64,000 nt of DNA. Origin: Apophysomyces variabilis. Its lineage: Eukaryota > Mucoromycota > Mucoromycetes > Mucorales > Mucoraceae. A model generated the notes under the pieces. It was not told the origin of the DNA. It was given only the letters and a program-made list of their open reading frames with translations, and made no database searches. Below, one piece after another: positions 33,684 through 47,625 of this stretch (within the stretch, counting starts at the first letter, position 1; every line of letters starts with the position of its first letter). The position numbers and the translations under genes are program-made. The stretch lies in contig MZZL01000393.1 in the NCBI GenBank assembly GCA_002749535.1, forward strand, positions 445,103-509,102, written 5' to 3'.

Positions 33684-34830
33684 GGATGAAAATATCATTG
33701 TTTCTACGTCTAGCAATGTTAAATCGCTCGCTCCGAACCAGGTTATTTCAATCTCGTTTTTGACAGGATCTGGACATTGTTTGATCCTAAAAATAAAACT
33801 ATCATCAAGTTAATGTAAATGTAGTTTATTTATCACATGTCCCTTTGGAACTTTGTCAGCGAACAGTAAGCGCGGCTATCGGTGACCAAATAGTGAAAGT
33901 CTCCTCGACATGTTTTGGACCGAGCTACGTACACAGTCCATAGCCGTAGACGGAACGAAATGCTGCAGTCTCATCTCTCCTATTCCGTTCGTCACGGAGA
34001 AAAAACCCTCGAATATCTTCGGTTCATCAAGATGCTTTGTTAGCTACCGATAATTACATAAGGACTTGCAATATGTGAGACAACATCACCTAACCTTATG
34101 GGTACGATCGGCGTGTACAATGGTCGCGGTAAGAGAGCTTGTGTAACGATCATTGTGATCGATCTTTAGTTCCACGTAAATTATTGTACATCTTCGTCAG
34201 ATAATTTGCGCTTGGGGACAAAGCCATTGTAGCCTCAAAAATCGTCAAAGCTTGAAAATAGCTTTGTTCGTATTCTGGCTACGTTAAATACAGCGCCCAA
34301 CGTCCCCTTCGCTTTAAGGTTTTAAGTTTCTCCTTGAGAAACTACAGCTCGATCCTGTCAGGATGCTGATGATGATGCTCGGTCAGCACCTGGGCAAACG
34401 GGCCGGGTCCCATGCCAGAATGAAAACAACTGCGCATGATGTTCATGAGTCGTAGCGAGACTTCGCCGCGATAACAAAGAAGTCAAGGGAAACCTCGGAC
34501 AATGGTCGCGGTAGCAAACAGAGGTAATGCTTGCTATAACCAAAAAGAGGAGCGCTGCAACTATTACATCGGTATGAATACGATATCAAGAAGTTATTCT
34601 CTAAATCGATGATATGTCTAGCCACCGGGTCGATTGCCCATCCAAAGGGTACGATTGCTCCTCTGTTACCGGAAGTACGTTTAAGGTAAGGTGTAAGAAA
34701 GTAAGCTAGCCACAGAAAGATGCGCGGATAGTACAACGCTAACTGCCAGTAGTAAAGTACGTGTTGAGTGGTGTAACCCAAAAGTTTCCATGTCGTTAGC
34801 GTTCCGGAAGTCCACTTAGGCACAATAGCA
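33684..34830 (-). pseudogene. Degenerate mobile-element gene with DUF6729-like zinc domain
   Basis: Several minus-strand blocks line up as one decayed protein. First is LGYTTQHVLYYWQLALYYPR with FLWLAYFLTPYL, then VARHIIDLENNFLISYSYRC and NSCSAPLFGYS. This matches the layout I associate with DUF6729 proteins found beside exonuclease- or transposase-like domains. Next are NIMRSCFHSGMGPGPFAQVL with TEHHHQHPDRIEL and an in-frame TAG, then EYEQSYFQALTIFEATMALS and NYLTKMYNNLRG. Last are SSLTATIVHADRTHK, FLRDERNRRDETAAFRSVYG and EIEITWFGASDLTLLD to a stop near 33684. Stop codons and frame changes separate the blocks, and no start ATG exists near 34830. Element class beyond DUF6729-like is inference. 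Confidence 0.5.
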
Positions 34831-36209
34831 TTGCATTCCAGATTTTATCCTTCACCTTGCAGAACATAATAACGTACGATAAGTTATTAGTTTTCGCAGT
34901 TTAATCGAGTGTCATTTACCCGTGTGAGACGTAAAAAGGATGGATGACTCATTATTTAGACTCTGCCCTCCATGGAAGTTACTCATTGAATTCAATTTAT
35001 CTTTGACGGAACGGATCGTGAACAGCAATTTTGTGCAATAAGTTCTCCTTCTGCAAGGCTGGAGTGTTCCGTTGCAATGTGCGTTCTATTATTGTTTAAA
35101 CGTATTTTGCGTTCAGCAAAGGGCCCAGTTTGCGCTGAAAAATGAGACAATATCCCTCATCGATAGATGAGTTGTGGGGAAGTACGTTTTACTCACCTCA
35201 GCTTGTCCTTTACTGGATATAGAATTCATTTAGGTAGCGTAAAATACACATTCATGGCTTATAAACGAGAACTATATACATGATGTCGTTTTACTTACCG
35301 CTGAAAGGAATATCGCCACTCAGTGTGGACTCTTACACCGCACCACATCTATGATAGGCGTAAGCAAAACGAAAAAGAAAAAGTTTGGGAATGGATATTC
35401 GGGATAGGAAGCCCACCCAGCTGCCGATGGACTTTTTTTGCCTTCGCCGTTAGACTGTAAAGCAAGCAAAGTTAGGAGCCGTAATAGCATTCAATTTACT
35501 TTTATATCTTGTCACTTTGTTGAATTTGGCCTGTATCCGGAAGTATGTTTTATCCTTGCTTTTAGAGAAGAATACATGCTGCAATTGAACAGTATTGGGT
35601 CTGCTATAGAAATAGTTTAAGTACGCTAATGAATATCTATTGTTTGCTGAGGTGAAATGGCTGCAAAATAGCAACAACATCCCACATTGTCGTACCTGTT
35701 TTATCAAGCGCTTCTTTAACAAGCTGCCTTGTACTCACCTTTTCTTAAACGGTTTCTGTATTTTCTGGAAGAGTCCATGGTAATGAATAATGCAAAACTG
35801 ATTTATTATATTGGAATTACGCGGCCGAATAAGCCGTTTGATATCCGTGCAATTTGGGCTTAAGATGCAATATTGTCATACATTGGGTTGGTATAAGTAT
35901 CAACAGGTCATGTAATTGAACATGCAATAAGAGATAAAGCTAAAGAAAAGTCGAAAGGTAACGGCATGTCGTCTTGTCAATGGAGAGACACGTCATAGTA
36001 TGGCATGACAATAGTTGGGGTAGTTGCCAAAATGGAGAAATTGGTTGTAGATCGATTTCATGAAACAAGCTGCTCCAAAAGAACTGGAACCACTGTATGA
36101 CGAAGTATAATCATGGTCCAATCATGGTGCCTCCTATCGATGGAATGATTACGGGTTTGAACTGACAAGTGTTACACGCATCAACTGTAGAAACACGCAC
36201 TATGGGAAG
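34831..36209. other. Intergenic, nothing recognised
   Basis: AT-rich DNA upstream of the degenerate DUF6729-like gene. Short frames (35438-35620 plus, 35450-35722 minus) overlap each other and show no motif. Confidence 0.4.
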
Positions 36210-36347
36210 TGGTTCCTGATGTACTATTTTTCATTAAGTAAAGAAATGGTACATCAGGAACCAAAGTTTCAGAGTCCGCTGCAGAATGTAACGTTGGTTC
36301 CCAATGGACTATTTTATACTTTATAGAAAATAGTACATCAGGAACCA
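36210..36347. repeat. Two tandem hairpins built from one inverted-repeat unit
   Basis: Unit 1 spans 36210-36263: arm TGGTTCCTGATGTAC answered by GGTACATCAGGAACCA. Unit 2 spans 36294-36347: a diverged left arm (TGGTTCCCAATGGACTATTT) answered by a right arm at 36327-36347. That right arm is a perfect 21-base reverse complement of the left arm of unit 1. Unit spacing is 84 bases. Each could fold as a hairpin, or the outer arms could pair around the whole 138 bases. The structure suggests a duplicated miniature element or a structured transcript. It lies about 0.5 kb upstream of the Ded1 gene. Confidence 0.75.
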
Positions 36348-36854
36348 GAAATAGCTCAATAGGAACTGATAGAGACCAGAAGGAACCCACATTTCCCATA
36401 CTAACGATAATTTAGCCAACTTATTGTTCAAATATTTGTTAATCCTTCAATATTCTACTCGTTATTTGCGCACGCTACCGTAATGTGTTATACCGGCTAG
36501 CCTATATAATGCTGGTCACTGAAGCGAACATCTTCCCCCACCGATATACTTGGCGTTTTGCATGACACAAAAAGAATCCGCTATACTGTTTTTTGCTGAG
36601 ATTTTCCCGTATGCTTAATAGTTTTAAGCATTGCGTCGTTTAGAAATATTTTGTAAATAGTGGGATGGGTTTCTATGTCTTCGTGATGTAGTTGCGCTTG
36701 CCCCTGAACGAGAACACGCTTTTAATTCAAAATGTTTTATTCGAATCATGGTTTCATTGGATGCTTCTCCAAAATTTGACTCTCCGAAACTTCAAACAAT
36801 TTTGGGCGGAACCTTCAAAAAACCTGTAGTGCCAGAATAGTACCTTCTTCAACC
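36348..36854. other. Ded1 upstream region
   Basis: No exon seen. It should contain the promoter and leader of the helicase gene, whose ATG at 36855 sits in a good context (AACCATGG). Confidence 0.4.
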
Positions 36855-38830
<1,976 letters not shown>

Positions 38831-38972
38831 AAAAAGAAGATAAACAAAATAAACGAAAATAAAAATACAATAACACAGTGTTATCAGCGTAAAACTCTAT
38901 TTAGCAAGTCTAAAAGCTACAGTGTATTTGACGATCGTCAGATAGAAAAGGAACCATTAATGAAAGCAAGCT

Positions 38973-39700
38973 CTAAACATAGGTAAATTTTCGCGAGTCC
39001 AGCTCAAGGGTGACAGGGCCTACGAGGAGTTGAATTAGTTTTCGAATTGACCTAGAACTTCGTTTCTCACCGTCATTGGCAATATCAACAACCATCATAG
39101 CGCCAAATACGCCGTCTTAAAGGACTAGATTTAAATACAAGATCCTTTCATGGGCAAATAGGAGGAATTACCTTTAATTTTGGAAGGATCATAAGCGTTT
39201 CCGAGTTTCTGCAAAAACTGTTCGTACATTTCCTTGGCAGGGCCAGTTTTCATAGCATTGTGAAAATCTGGCTTGTTACCTTTATCACATATTAAGATAT
39301 TAGCAAACCACATGAAAAAGAATATGTACCTTTTATCGTCTTGCCCTGGAGAGTAAACTGAGAGACTGGGACCTGGATGGTTAGCCTTTTCAGAAAATGG
39401 GATTGGATACTACGAACCACACAGAATCTCGAGACCCAAATCTTTTGTACTCTTTTTCCACATGGCTCCATCGTTGCCATCATCAAAAACTCGAAGGTTG
39501 AGGATTTTGTTTACCATATAATCAATGTCCTTTTCTGTGTCATCTGTAGCAATGCCCAGCAAGACGCACACTCCTTTCTGGATGGAGCTGACTACCTGAT
39601 TGTCAACTATTTCAAACGATATTAACAGTGTCTGATTCCTTCTTTCCCCTATCAGACCTGTGACACTTGCTCGCGCAACTCTTTGCAAGACTGCCCTCAT
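38973..39700 (-). CDS. DTD1: D-aminoacyl-tRNA deacylase (DTD1)
   Basis: DTD removes D-amino acids (and glycine from tRNA-Ala) wrongly attached to tRNAs. The spliced protein of about 155 aa starts [14 protein letters not shown] at 39700 and joins [20 protein letters not shown] over a roughly 55-base intron. [13 protein letters not shown] is followed by [20 protein letters not shown], which holds both signature motifs (SQFTL and the N-K-P-D-F-H-x-A form of NxPxxH). The end is [19 protein letters not shown], then [11 protein letters not shown] (TAG 38973-38975). Four introns show GT...AG ends. Length is normal for the family. It converges on DED1, with 142 bases between stops. Confidence 0.92.
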
Positions 39701-40924
39701 ATTGACAAACGTCGCAAGAACCTATAAGAACACAGTAACGGAAGTTCAAAACAAGCCATCTGAAATCAGATCCCTCAATAATCCAGCAGCAGCCACACAG
39801 TGGGCGGCACCAGCACTTCACCATCACTGTTTTACGGTTTATTCAGATTCCATACATAAAATAAAGCTCTCAGCACAATGCAGGTAGTGTAGATGTCTAC
39901 GGGTGAAGATCGACATATTTTAGTTAGTCTGATCAAGATAGTGCATTTGTTCAAGCGCGATGTTGGTTACATCGGAAAAAGGAAATCCATAGGGCATGCG
40001 CGCACATACAAGATGGAACTAAACTCCATTAGACAAAAGGCACTAATACTACACTAACATCGTTTGACTGCAAGGGATAACAGGGATGGCTAAGAAAACA
40101 GATCGTTCATATATCAGAGCTTTCGAGAAAAGACGTACAATGAATTGCCAGAGTTAGAATTGATTGCAATTTTCTGCCTTTTCATTTTCTTAACTTCATA
40201 TATGGACGAGTAAATCTCAATCAGACTACATTTCGAACTCAAAATTCAAGTGAAACATCTGTGGGACGATGTTCTTCATTGCATATCCCTGGAACCCCTT
40301 GCAACCTATGCCTGTGCGAAGAGAAAGAAAAAGGAGTGGTAACAACATGCAGCTCATCTAAAAGGCCAGAAAATCCTCTGGAGAGGACTGGCAATTGTTT
40401 TAAGTAAAGTGAACAGAATTTTAAGCACTCCAGAAACACTAGGATTCTAGGAGGTGACGTTTGAATGCAAAAAATTAAGTAGGTACCTATTCTTCTCTAA
40501 AATCAATAATGATAATAGTAAATGATGTAGCCATAAAACGGAGATTTGGCGCTGTTTATCTTCTCCTTCTCCTTCTTCTCCTTCCTTTTAGTCTAAACGT
40601 AGTCAGGCATATCCTGGAAATCGTAGCAGAAAAATATCAGTAAGACATGCAATGCACCCTTAAGGTTGGAATCCCGCTACGGATGGCGAAGTGCTCGCAG
40701 TTCTCTATGCGAAAGCACGTCTTTTTCACAACCCTTACCTCCTTGTTGATGACTTTTTCCCCTCCATGTAGCGGTAAACTGACGAGAAGAGCTAGATCGT
40801 ATCTCCTAAACGAAGAGGCGACATCTCTATATATAATCCAGCGATCATTTGCCACTCCAACTTCCCTTCAGCCTTCTCTTCTTGTAATCCGCTCCCACTC
40901 TCTCTTATCCTTTCACCATTAAAT
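39701..40924. other. Intergenic; promoter of the secreted-protein gene at right end
   Basis: No gene recognised. A TCTCTATATATAATCC stretch near 40827 looks like a TATA element about 95 bases before the ATG at 40925. The intervening leader is C/T-rich (CTTCCCTTCAGCC...CTCTCTTATCC). Together they fit a strongly expressed gene. Confidence 0.5.
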
Positions 40925-41651
40925 ATGCGATTCAACTTCCTTGCCTTGTCAGCTGCCGCTATCTTCTTTGCTGCCGTTAATGCTGCTCCCGCTCCGCCTC
41001 CCGATGCCGCCCCGGCCTCCCCAGCAGCCGGCAATGCCGTCAATGGTGCCGTCGGTACTGCTAACCAAATTGTAAAGGAAGCCGGTCCTTTGGTGTTTAC
41101 TACTGCAGACGGTCTTATTCATACTGTTACAATAACTACAGAAGGTCTTTTGGAAGTTGTAGAAAACAAGGAAGGCGATATCGTGAAGAAAGTTATTCAC
41201 GTTGTTGCCCAAGTTCTCCAAGATGTTTGCAAAATTGTGGATGGTCTAGCAAACGATTTGGACAAGCCTAAGGATAATGATGTGCTTAACCCTCCTCCCG
41301 CCAAGCGTGGAGAAGCCAAGACTGACGCATTGTCTGGTGTCACTGGAGCTGTAACGGACACCACCGGAAAGACACTCACAAACCCTGCAGGTAAATATCG
41401 CAGCCTAAATAAAATGCTATTCCCGGTCAGTCACTCAGTTTTATCCAGGTTTGCCCATCCAGGACAAGGTAGCAACAAACATTATCAAGCGCACAACTAT
41501 CCAAACTGGCGGCGAATCAGTGCCAGATGTCACCAAAGCCGCTGATATTCCTGCTGTCGCCCAGGCTGTTCCTGCCCCTCTTCCTAAAGTAGGCTTAGCT
41601 AATACCAAGGTACCTACTGTCGGTGCTCAAGTCAATGACGAAAAGCTGTAA
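40925..41651 (+). CDS. Small secreted protein, unknown function
   Basis: A clear signal peptide (MRFNFLALSAAAIFFAAVNA) is followed by an Ala/Pro-rich segment (APAPPPDAAPASPAAGNAVN). A Val/Ile-rich middle follows (FTTADGLIHTVTITTEGLLE; later KKVIHVVAQVLQDVCK), then a Pro/Lys linker. One intron (41391-41448) splits GCAG/GT in frame, leading to GLPIQDKVATNIIKR and the end GAQVNDEKL (TAA 41649-41651). About 220 aa. The low-complexity, cysteine-poor composition suggests a cell-wall or extracellular matrix protein rather than an enzyme. Preferred codons and the TATA-like promoter hint at high expression. No family recognised. Confidence 0.8.
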
Positions 41652-42067
41652 TTTTTGTTATTCTGTCCTTTTCTGGGTTATCAAAGATTATTTTTAGTAC
41701 TCGAGCGATCGACAAAGATCGAACGAAAAATTTGAAATATAGTAATAATAGGATCCAAAGCTGTAGAGGCAATAAATGTTTTTCTTTTTCTTATTAAAAC
41801 GTGCCATCCTTGTTCTCGCTTTTGTACTTCAATAGTCGCTCCATATTTGTCAACTCATAGATAAGTGTTCAAACGCATCCTTTTCAATTTATGACATCAG
41901 GCAATATGTCATTGCAGGGTTTATATCCCTCCCAACTACACAGATTTCTGCATTCAGAGCGGTAAGGGATGAAAATAGAGTGGCTGTGTTGTTGCAGTAA
42001 TGCAGGGTTAAGCTTCTTTTTTTCTCTATCGTTTGGATTTCTAACTTTCATTCACTACAAAACGACG

Positions 42068-43179
42068 TCATACCATTCTATGCCATGAAGTTAACACTGC
42101 ACAAGAATTCCATTTGGCCTCATCTTTTTCGGCAAAGGAAAGTATATCCGCAACTGGCAATGTTCGTCCGTCGGATGGAGATCTCTTGTTCTTTTCTCCT
42201 GCATTTTGCATCCCAATTTCCATAAGCTGACCAAGCTGGCCTATACTTCTTACTTGTCCCTTTTGCTGTGCGCAATGTCCATCTTACCTCCAGCAACAAT
42301 CCGACTCTCTTGGGAAATTATCATCTATCTCTTTTGTCTCTGAGACGAATAGAGCTATGTAGCTGGAGCGCTTCAGCTTAGCTAGTCAATCTGTTCCATG
42401 TCTATCTCTAAAGGTGTGTTTTATTTTATTTCACTTTTATTATTCGCATCAATCGATTTTTGGCATCACAAAGGTAAATGTTCGTAAAATGATTCCCAGC
42501 TAAGCAAGTAAGCTAACCGAAGATTCCCAGAGTGTACAAGCTAACATCCAGGTTCAGCATGTTGTTTAAATCCACATCACCCAAAGATCTTTGTACCTTT
42601 TTCATTTTGTGCTTATATACCTGCATATATCTGCGGCAACCAAGCTTCGATATCTAGAATCAATAATGTCAACAATGTTCACTAACTTATCAATTGCTTG
42701 GTAATATCCAAATGCCATCTCACTCATTTTGTCACTGAGCGTATGTTAATAATGCACGCTACCAGTTAAGGACATTTTCTGAGGTATTCACTACAACTTC
42801 AAAATCCCCTTCAAGCAATGTGCAAAAAAGAAAGCTGATCAATGGCGGTAATACAAATCTAAATACGAAACAAACATACTGCTGTAGTTACTATTACTGT
42901 TCTTCCATCCATACCGCTTTTTTTTCATTGACAATATCGGTTGCGCCTTTAAAAAAAGAAGTCATGGTCGTGTAGTCATTTACAAGGAGCGTGCGGATCT
43001 TTCTTCTCAATTACTCATATCTACTTTTGGACATAGATTAACTCTGTGCCACATAGTTCTGCTACCGATAATCTCTCGAGCAAGTCCTTTGCCTTCTTTG
43101 GATTTCCTCTTTTGGCTTTCTGCGTTTCCCTCAACGACTCGTCCCATTGAGCATCAGCGTCTGCCGAAAGGAATTGCAT
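42068..43179 (-). CDS. Probable multi-exon gene made of short exons, unknown product
   Basis: Minus-strand blocks with coding-like composition are joined by small GT...AG introns. They are: MQFLSADADAQWDESLRETQ with KDLLERLSVAELCGTELIYV (43179-43021); TSFFKGATDIVNEKKAVWME near 42950; and DFEVVVNTSENVLN joined to CDKMSEMAFGYYQAIDKLVN, then RSLGDVDLNNMLNLDVSLYT. The last pair is AKLKRSSYIALFVSETKEID joined to RSIGQLGQLMEIGMQNAGEK, ending SCAVLTSWHRMV (TGA 42068-42070). Three consecutive junctions keep frame, which supports a real gene. The first two exons and their links are less sure, and the 5' end may lie further upstream (coding-like DNA to about 43340). No known domain recognised. Confidence 0.45.
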
Positions 43180-43339
43180 TCACCCTGAATGGGGTATGAT
43201 GTCTGTAGTGTTTGATTGATAGATTATTTCATGATTTCATAGCAACGATATGGTTGTTTTGCAGCACACGAATACTGTTGGCTTCCTGATTTTTCATGCA
43301 CGTCTTTTGTCATTGATGCAATTACGTTTATGCTTCCTT

Positions 43340-43880
43340 TCCTTGCTAAGTGTACATGATATTTATGGCATAAGGAAATCCTTGATTGTTTCCGCTCTTC
43401 CCTACTCCAAATATCCCGTAATTAAACCGATAAATATCAGAATTCTCTCCATGTAGTCATCACTGATTCATTTGAATAGGAAATGATACCAAGACCGGAG
43501 ATCATCTCCCTTTTCTGACCTCCCAGCCTTTCTCTGCCAGGTCTTAAAGTGAGCCCGTCATTATTCCCCAACCAAGATGCCAATAATATCTTAAGCGGGT
43601 TTATGATGCCTGTAAATGACAGATATTGTATTGTTGAAGCAAGCAGTTTATTGACTGGAAAACCTTTTTTTTTTTTTACCATTCAGCTCTTTGGCCGGCA
43701 TTCATATAAAATCGGCTAGCATTACCAATTCATTTGCTATACCTAATTCTGTGCTGCCCCGTGTAGGACACGCACACGGGTGTCTGCCCATATGCGCTGA
43801 AATTGTAATGGGATTATTGTGACTTTTGTTCATGGTTGCCTCAAGGCAATTGGAGTTTCGACCTATGCCGCCTCGTCTAC
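43340..43880. other. Intergenic, nothing recognised
   Basis: Includes a T-rich tract at 43666-43677 and short overlapping frames without motifs. Possible upstream exons of either flanking gene cannot be excluded. Confidence 0.35.
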
Positions 43881-45640
43881 ATGACGCTCAACAAAGCACT
43901 TGACAGACTTGTCGAAAATTCGAGAAACGCTGCAGCTGTGTCAATCGTTGCAAGCTCACCTGGTTTCCTTGGCCATTTGTTTCATGGGAACAACGACAGA
44001 CCTTTGATTCGCGATGCCAAACCTAATGAATGCAAGCTCTTTGACGCCCTATGCTCAGGCGAATCACAACTGAAAAGGTTCCAACAATATGTGAGAGATA
44101 TCATCATAGGTTAACCACGAAGTTTTAGACCCCATGTGGATATCAATCGTGCCGATTCGACCCGTTATGAAATAGAACAGGAAATTAAGCAAATATTGAA
44201 CGTTGTCAATAGTAACAGCGAGATATGGTATTTATGCGACCTTCAATCTCTCTTATACTGAGCCTTGAGTTACCAGCAATCTGCCTGAGGTACATACCAG
44301 AATCGCAGAATTGAAGGAAAGATATGAAGCTATCCAAATCAGCATTAGATTTCTCGAAGACAGATACAAACAGGTTAGTGATCAAAGCCTCTGTAACTTA
44401 CGTTGACTATACTATTCTTGTAGAATGAAGAAGATGAGAAGGCAGCTAAGATATATGCAAGTGAGCAACAACTACGCGAAGAAGAAATGAGAAAGGAACA
44501 GGAGGTGATAAATCAGATGGAAAAAAAGCTGGAAAATCTTGTGAACGAGGCAAGTCCCTTTTGGAAGATGTCTTTATCAACCTGATCTAAACTTGGGTTC
44601 CGTTTTATAATTGGTAGGATAAGCAGCTGCAAAAAGATATTGATAAAGAACGACAAATGCGGAATGTGACTGAAGCGCATGCCGTGGAAAAAGATGTAAC
44701 GAGCCAACCACCCACACAGCCCAGAGCGCCATCAGTAAGTGAAAGAGGGCAATGTACAATGAGACCTGAGCAGCTGTTGTCTAGCCTGAGCCGATGGATG
44801 TTGAAGAGGAGACAAATATTAGCTTTACAGCAGAACAAATGGAAATCCCTAGCTCAGAATGTCAGGGGGGAGCTATATCATACGCGCAAATCGCGGCGGA
44901 ACAACAACCAATCGAACCGATAGGCGTATCCACGGAATCCAGTATAACGTCCCAGGATGAAAGGGAGAAGCCACTTCCGCAGAAAGTGAGATTATTTGAA
45001 GACAAACATATGACTGACATGTTTACTATTCCACGTATAGAATGATGAACAGATGGTGCGGCTGCCTGAGACGTCCAAGCTACCATTGGAAGAGACACAT
45101 GCTATTCTCCATGTTGAAGAACAGGGAGCAGCGAGCACCTCCAACATCAGCGAACTTGAGATGAACTTCATCAATGACATGGTAAGTTGATGAATACGAT
45201 GGCAAATATTTACCATTGGTATAGAAGCGCATAAAAGAGTTGATGACACGACTTGGGAACGATCCAAAACAGTAAGAGTTACATGTATAATGCTTTATTT
45301 AACATCTAGCCTTCCAAGATATCATGATACAAGTCGTCAACTACTAAGGTTTGCCCTTGTAAGCGGGGACAAACAGAATGAGGACTTGATATCAAGCCTA
45401 TCAAGAGAAGCCAGGGGGAAGGTCTTGTTAAAAGTACTAGACATGTTATTGTGCGACGTCGACAGCCAAGGCATTCCTCTAAATCAACTAAAAAGAGAAT
45501 TAAATACCTTTGCCGTCACCCAAGGTTTGGAGGGAGCTGTGGGAACCGAAGCCATCTATATGTTAATGGCGACCAAGCAACTGACCATCGATCGCTCTGG
45601 TCCAATACCGCTCGTGAGGCATAATAATTTGAACAGCTGA
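43881..45640 (+). CDS. Coiled-coil protein of unknown function with winged-helix-like C terminus
   Basis: Starting from ATG 43881 (MTLNKALDRLVENSRNAAAV), seven or so exons encode a predominantly helical protein. Helical pieces include EIEQEIKQILNVVNSNSE and ELKERYEAIQISIRFLEDRY, followed by a long Glu/Lys coiled coil (EEEMRKEQEVINQMEKKLEN). A Pro/Ser/Glu-rich linker follows, then NFINDMKRIKELMTRLGND. The C-terminal domain is KVLLKVLDMLLCDVDSQGIP with LNQLKRELNTFAVTQGLEG and TEAIYMLMATKQLTIDRSGP, ending RHNNLNS. That end has the helix-helix-strand rhythm of a winged helix. The open frame extends upstream to 43836 without ATG, so another 5' exon is possible. A chromosome- or spindle-related role is only a guess. 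Confidence 0.75.
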
Positions 45641-47625
45641 ACCGATAATACTGCACACATTCCACCTTTCGTTTTCTATTTTTTTTTTTATCTCTGCATA
45701 TATCATCCATTACATCATCTAGAAATAACTCATTGGAACGGGCTACTGAATAAATGCTCTGTAAAAACCCTACGGTTGTACTCATTGCAGCATTCGTAAA
45801 TATTGTCTTGATCCTTCCTAAAAAAAGTTTGAATCTAGTGGGCTGGTCGCTGCATCCAATTGGATGCATTTGCTTAATAAACTTTACTTTCATGATCTTA
45901 TCACATCGGAACTTCCAAGATTTTGCAGGAAACGAAGATGGACGTACATAATGCGAAGTACTATGATTTTGGTTCACAAATACAGTTTGCTACCTGGGCA
46001 CCATGTCTAGACGTCAACTTGGGATATTTCTAATTCAGGGCTGTTTAAACTCTACAAGTAAATATCTCTATGTGGAGCTGATTCTAAGGGAATGCGAAAA
46101 CCTTTATTTTCTTCACAACACGTGCAAAGTTCAAATCAACTACTGTTAAATTGCTATTCTATATAGGCGTGTAAACTGGGACAATCATTGGACAAAGATC
46201 AAACTGTAGGTATTATCTAGCAGTTTAGACAATCGATTCCGCAAACATTCCGAACTGTTTTTAAAACCTAGAGTTATTCCTCTTTGACAGCAAAGTATAA
46301 ATAAGGGCTGCTGTTCCTAGGCAGAAGACCGACGTACCACGTCGACTTACGCATCAAACGTATCTATTTATTGAACTCACAGTTTGGAAGGTACATTGGA
46401 GGAAAGTGTTAAAAAAAAAGCAATAAACTAGCTGCTTCCTTAAACTTTTTACGTTATATGATTTACGTGGCATGACTTTGAACGTTCTTTTAGCCCACGC
46501 TAGTAATTTGCTTCTGCTTAAAAATACCAGATACAAAGAACGATTTGATAGGGTGTCAGGTTTGTAGGCCCAATGAAAGAGTAACGCAAAATAGAAATTT
46601 TAACATGTAGAGACGGATTGCTTATTTTTGTATTCATAAAGCCTTTTGATGCGAAGTATTATCATCTCTATGACCAATTAGGATTTAGCTTAAGCCGGTT
46701 AAAAGAAAAAGAAGTGAAGGCTATTCTGTGCTTGAAAAACCACTTAAACTATGTAATAAAACACCGAAAAGTTAAAGTGGATCAAACTGGATATAATTCG
46801 CTGTGGATTTGCAGCCATATTTTAGGTTTCTAAACTGAGCTCAGAGATGGGATGAGATGCTATAGCATGCAGCCTTCTGTGTCTTTTGCGCAAACGCGCA
46901 AAAAGGGTTTTCTTTCTTATTAGGAAAAGACCTCGCTAAAAGTACGTAAGAAAGGGGAGATCCTCCATGCACGGGTTCCTTATCCCTTTAAGGAGTTTGG
47001 GACAGACCACCGATTTCCCGTCATTTAGTGCAATATCCAAAAGTCATTGCTGTTTGTTGTATGATATTGTACAAGAGCAAGACTAATCGTACAGTTTGCA
47101 ATACACTGTAAAATTGAGGGGTATCCAAAACAAAAGAAAAGCAAAAAATAAAAAAAAGAAACTAGTTCTACGGTGATACGAATAGCTGCTTATGACGCTA
47201 GCGGCGTCGGGTTGTATGCAGCCTATGCGTATTTCGTACTCAGAATGCGCCACTGCCTTCTTTTGTGCATTGCATCAACACAAAACTTCCATTGAAAAGT
47301 TGTCTAACACCACAGAATACTAATTATACTATCAGAAAGTTTATGACAAGGATGACAATAGCGAATAAGATATATGAGAATCAAACAAAAAAGAACTATG
47401 AATGGAACTGTTATAAAAAAAATATTGTGCCAAAAAATCAGGGACGCTTTTATCATAGAATAGGCTTTCTGATAATGTTACTCTCGAAAAATGAATAAAT
47501 TGTGTTGAAAAGGAAAGGGGAATATTTAAAAAGACTGTACAAATGAAAAGAAAAGGAAAGCAAAAAAGGTATATATATCCTAGTTTTCGTCAAGTCAACG
47601 TGAGGAATAATGAGAGTGGGGTAAT
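45641..47625. other. Long intergenic region, nothing recognised
   Basis: About 2 kb of AT-rich DNA between convergent genes. Frames at 46618-46833 and 47265-47498 lack a proper ATG or known motif. An antisense frame (45516-45977) overlaps the end of the coiled-coil gene and is treated as chance. A short GCGCAAACGCGC palindrome lies near 46888. Confidence 0.4.

Noticed and set aside
45516..45977. A 153-codon antisense frame over the end of the coiled-coil gene
   Set aside because: It overlaps well-supported exons on the plus strand, has no recognisable motif, and its composition follows from the opposite-strand codons.
46618..46833. 72-codon plus frame with basic, hydrophobic peptide
   Set aside because: It opens with TTG, has no ATG near its start, and lies in AT-rich DNA where Lys/Ile/Phe-rich frames arise by chance.
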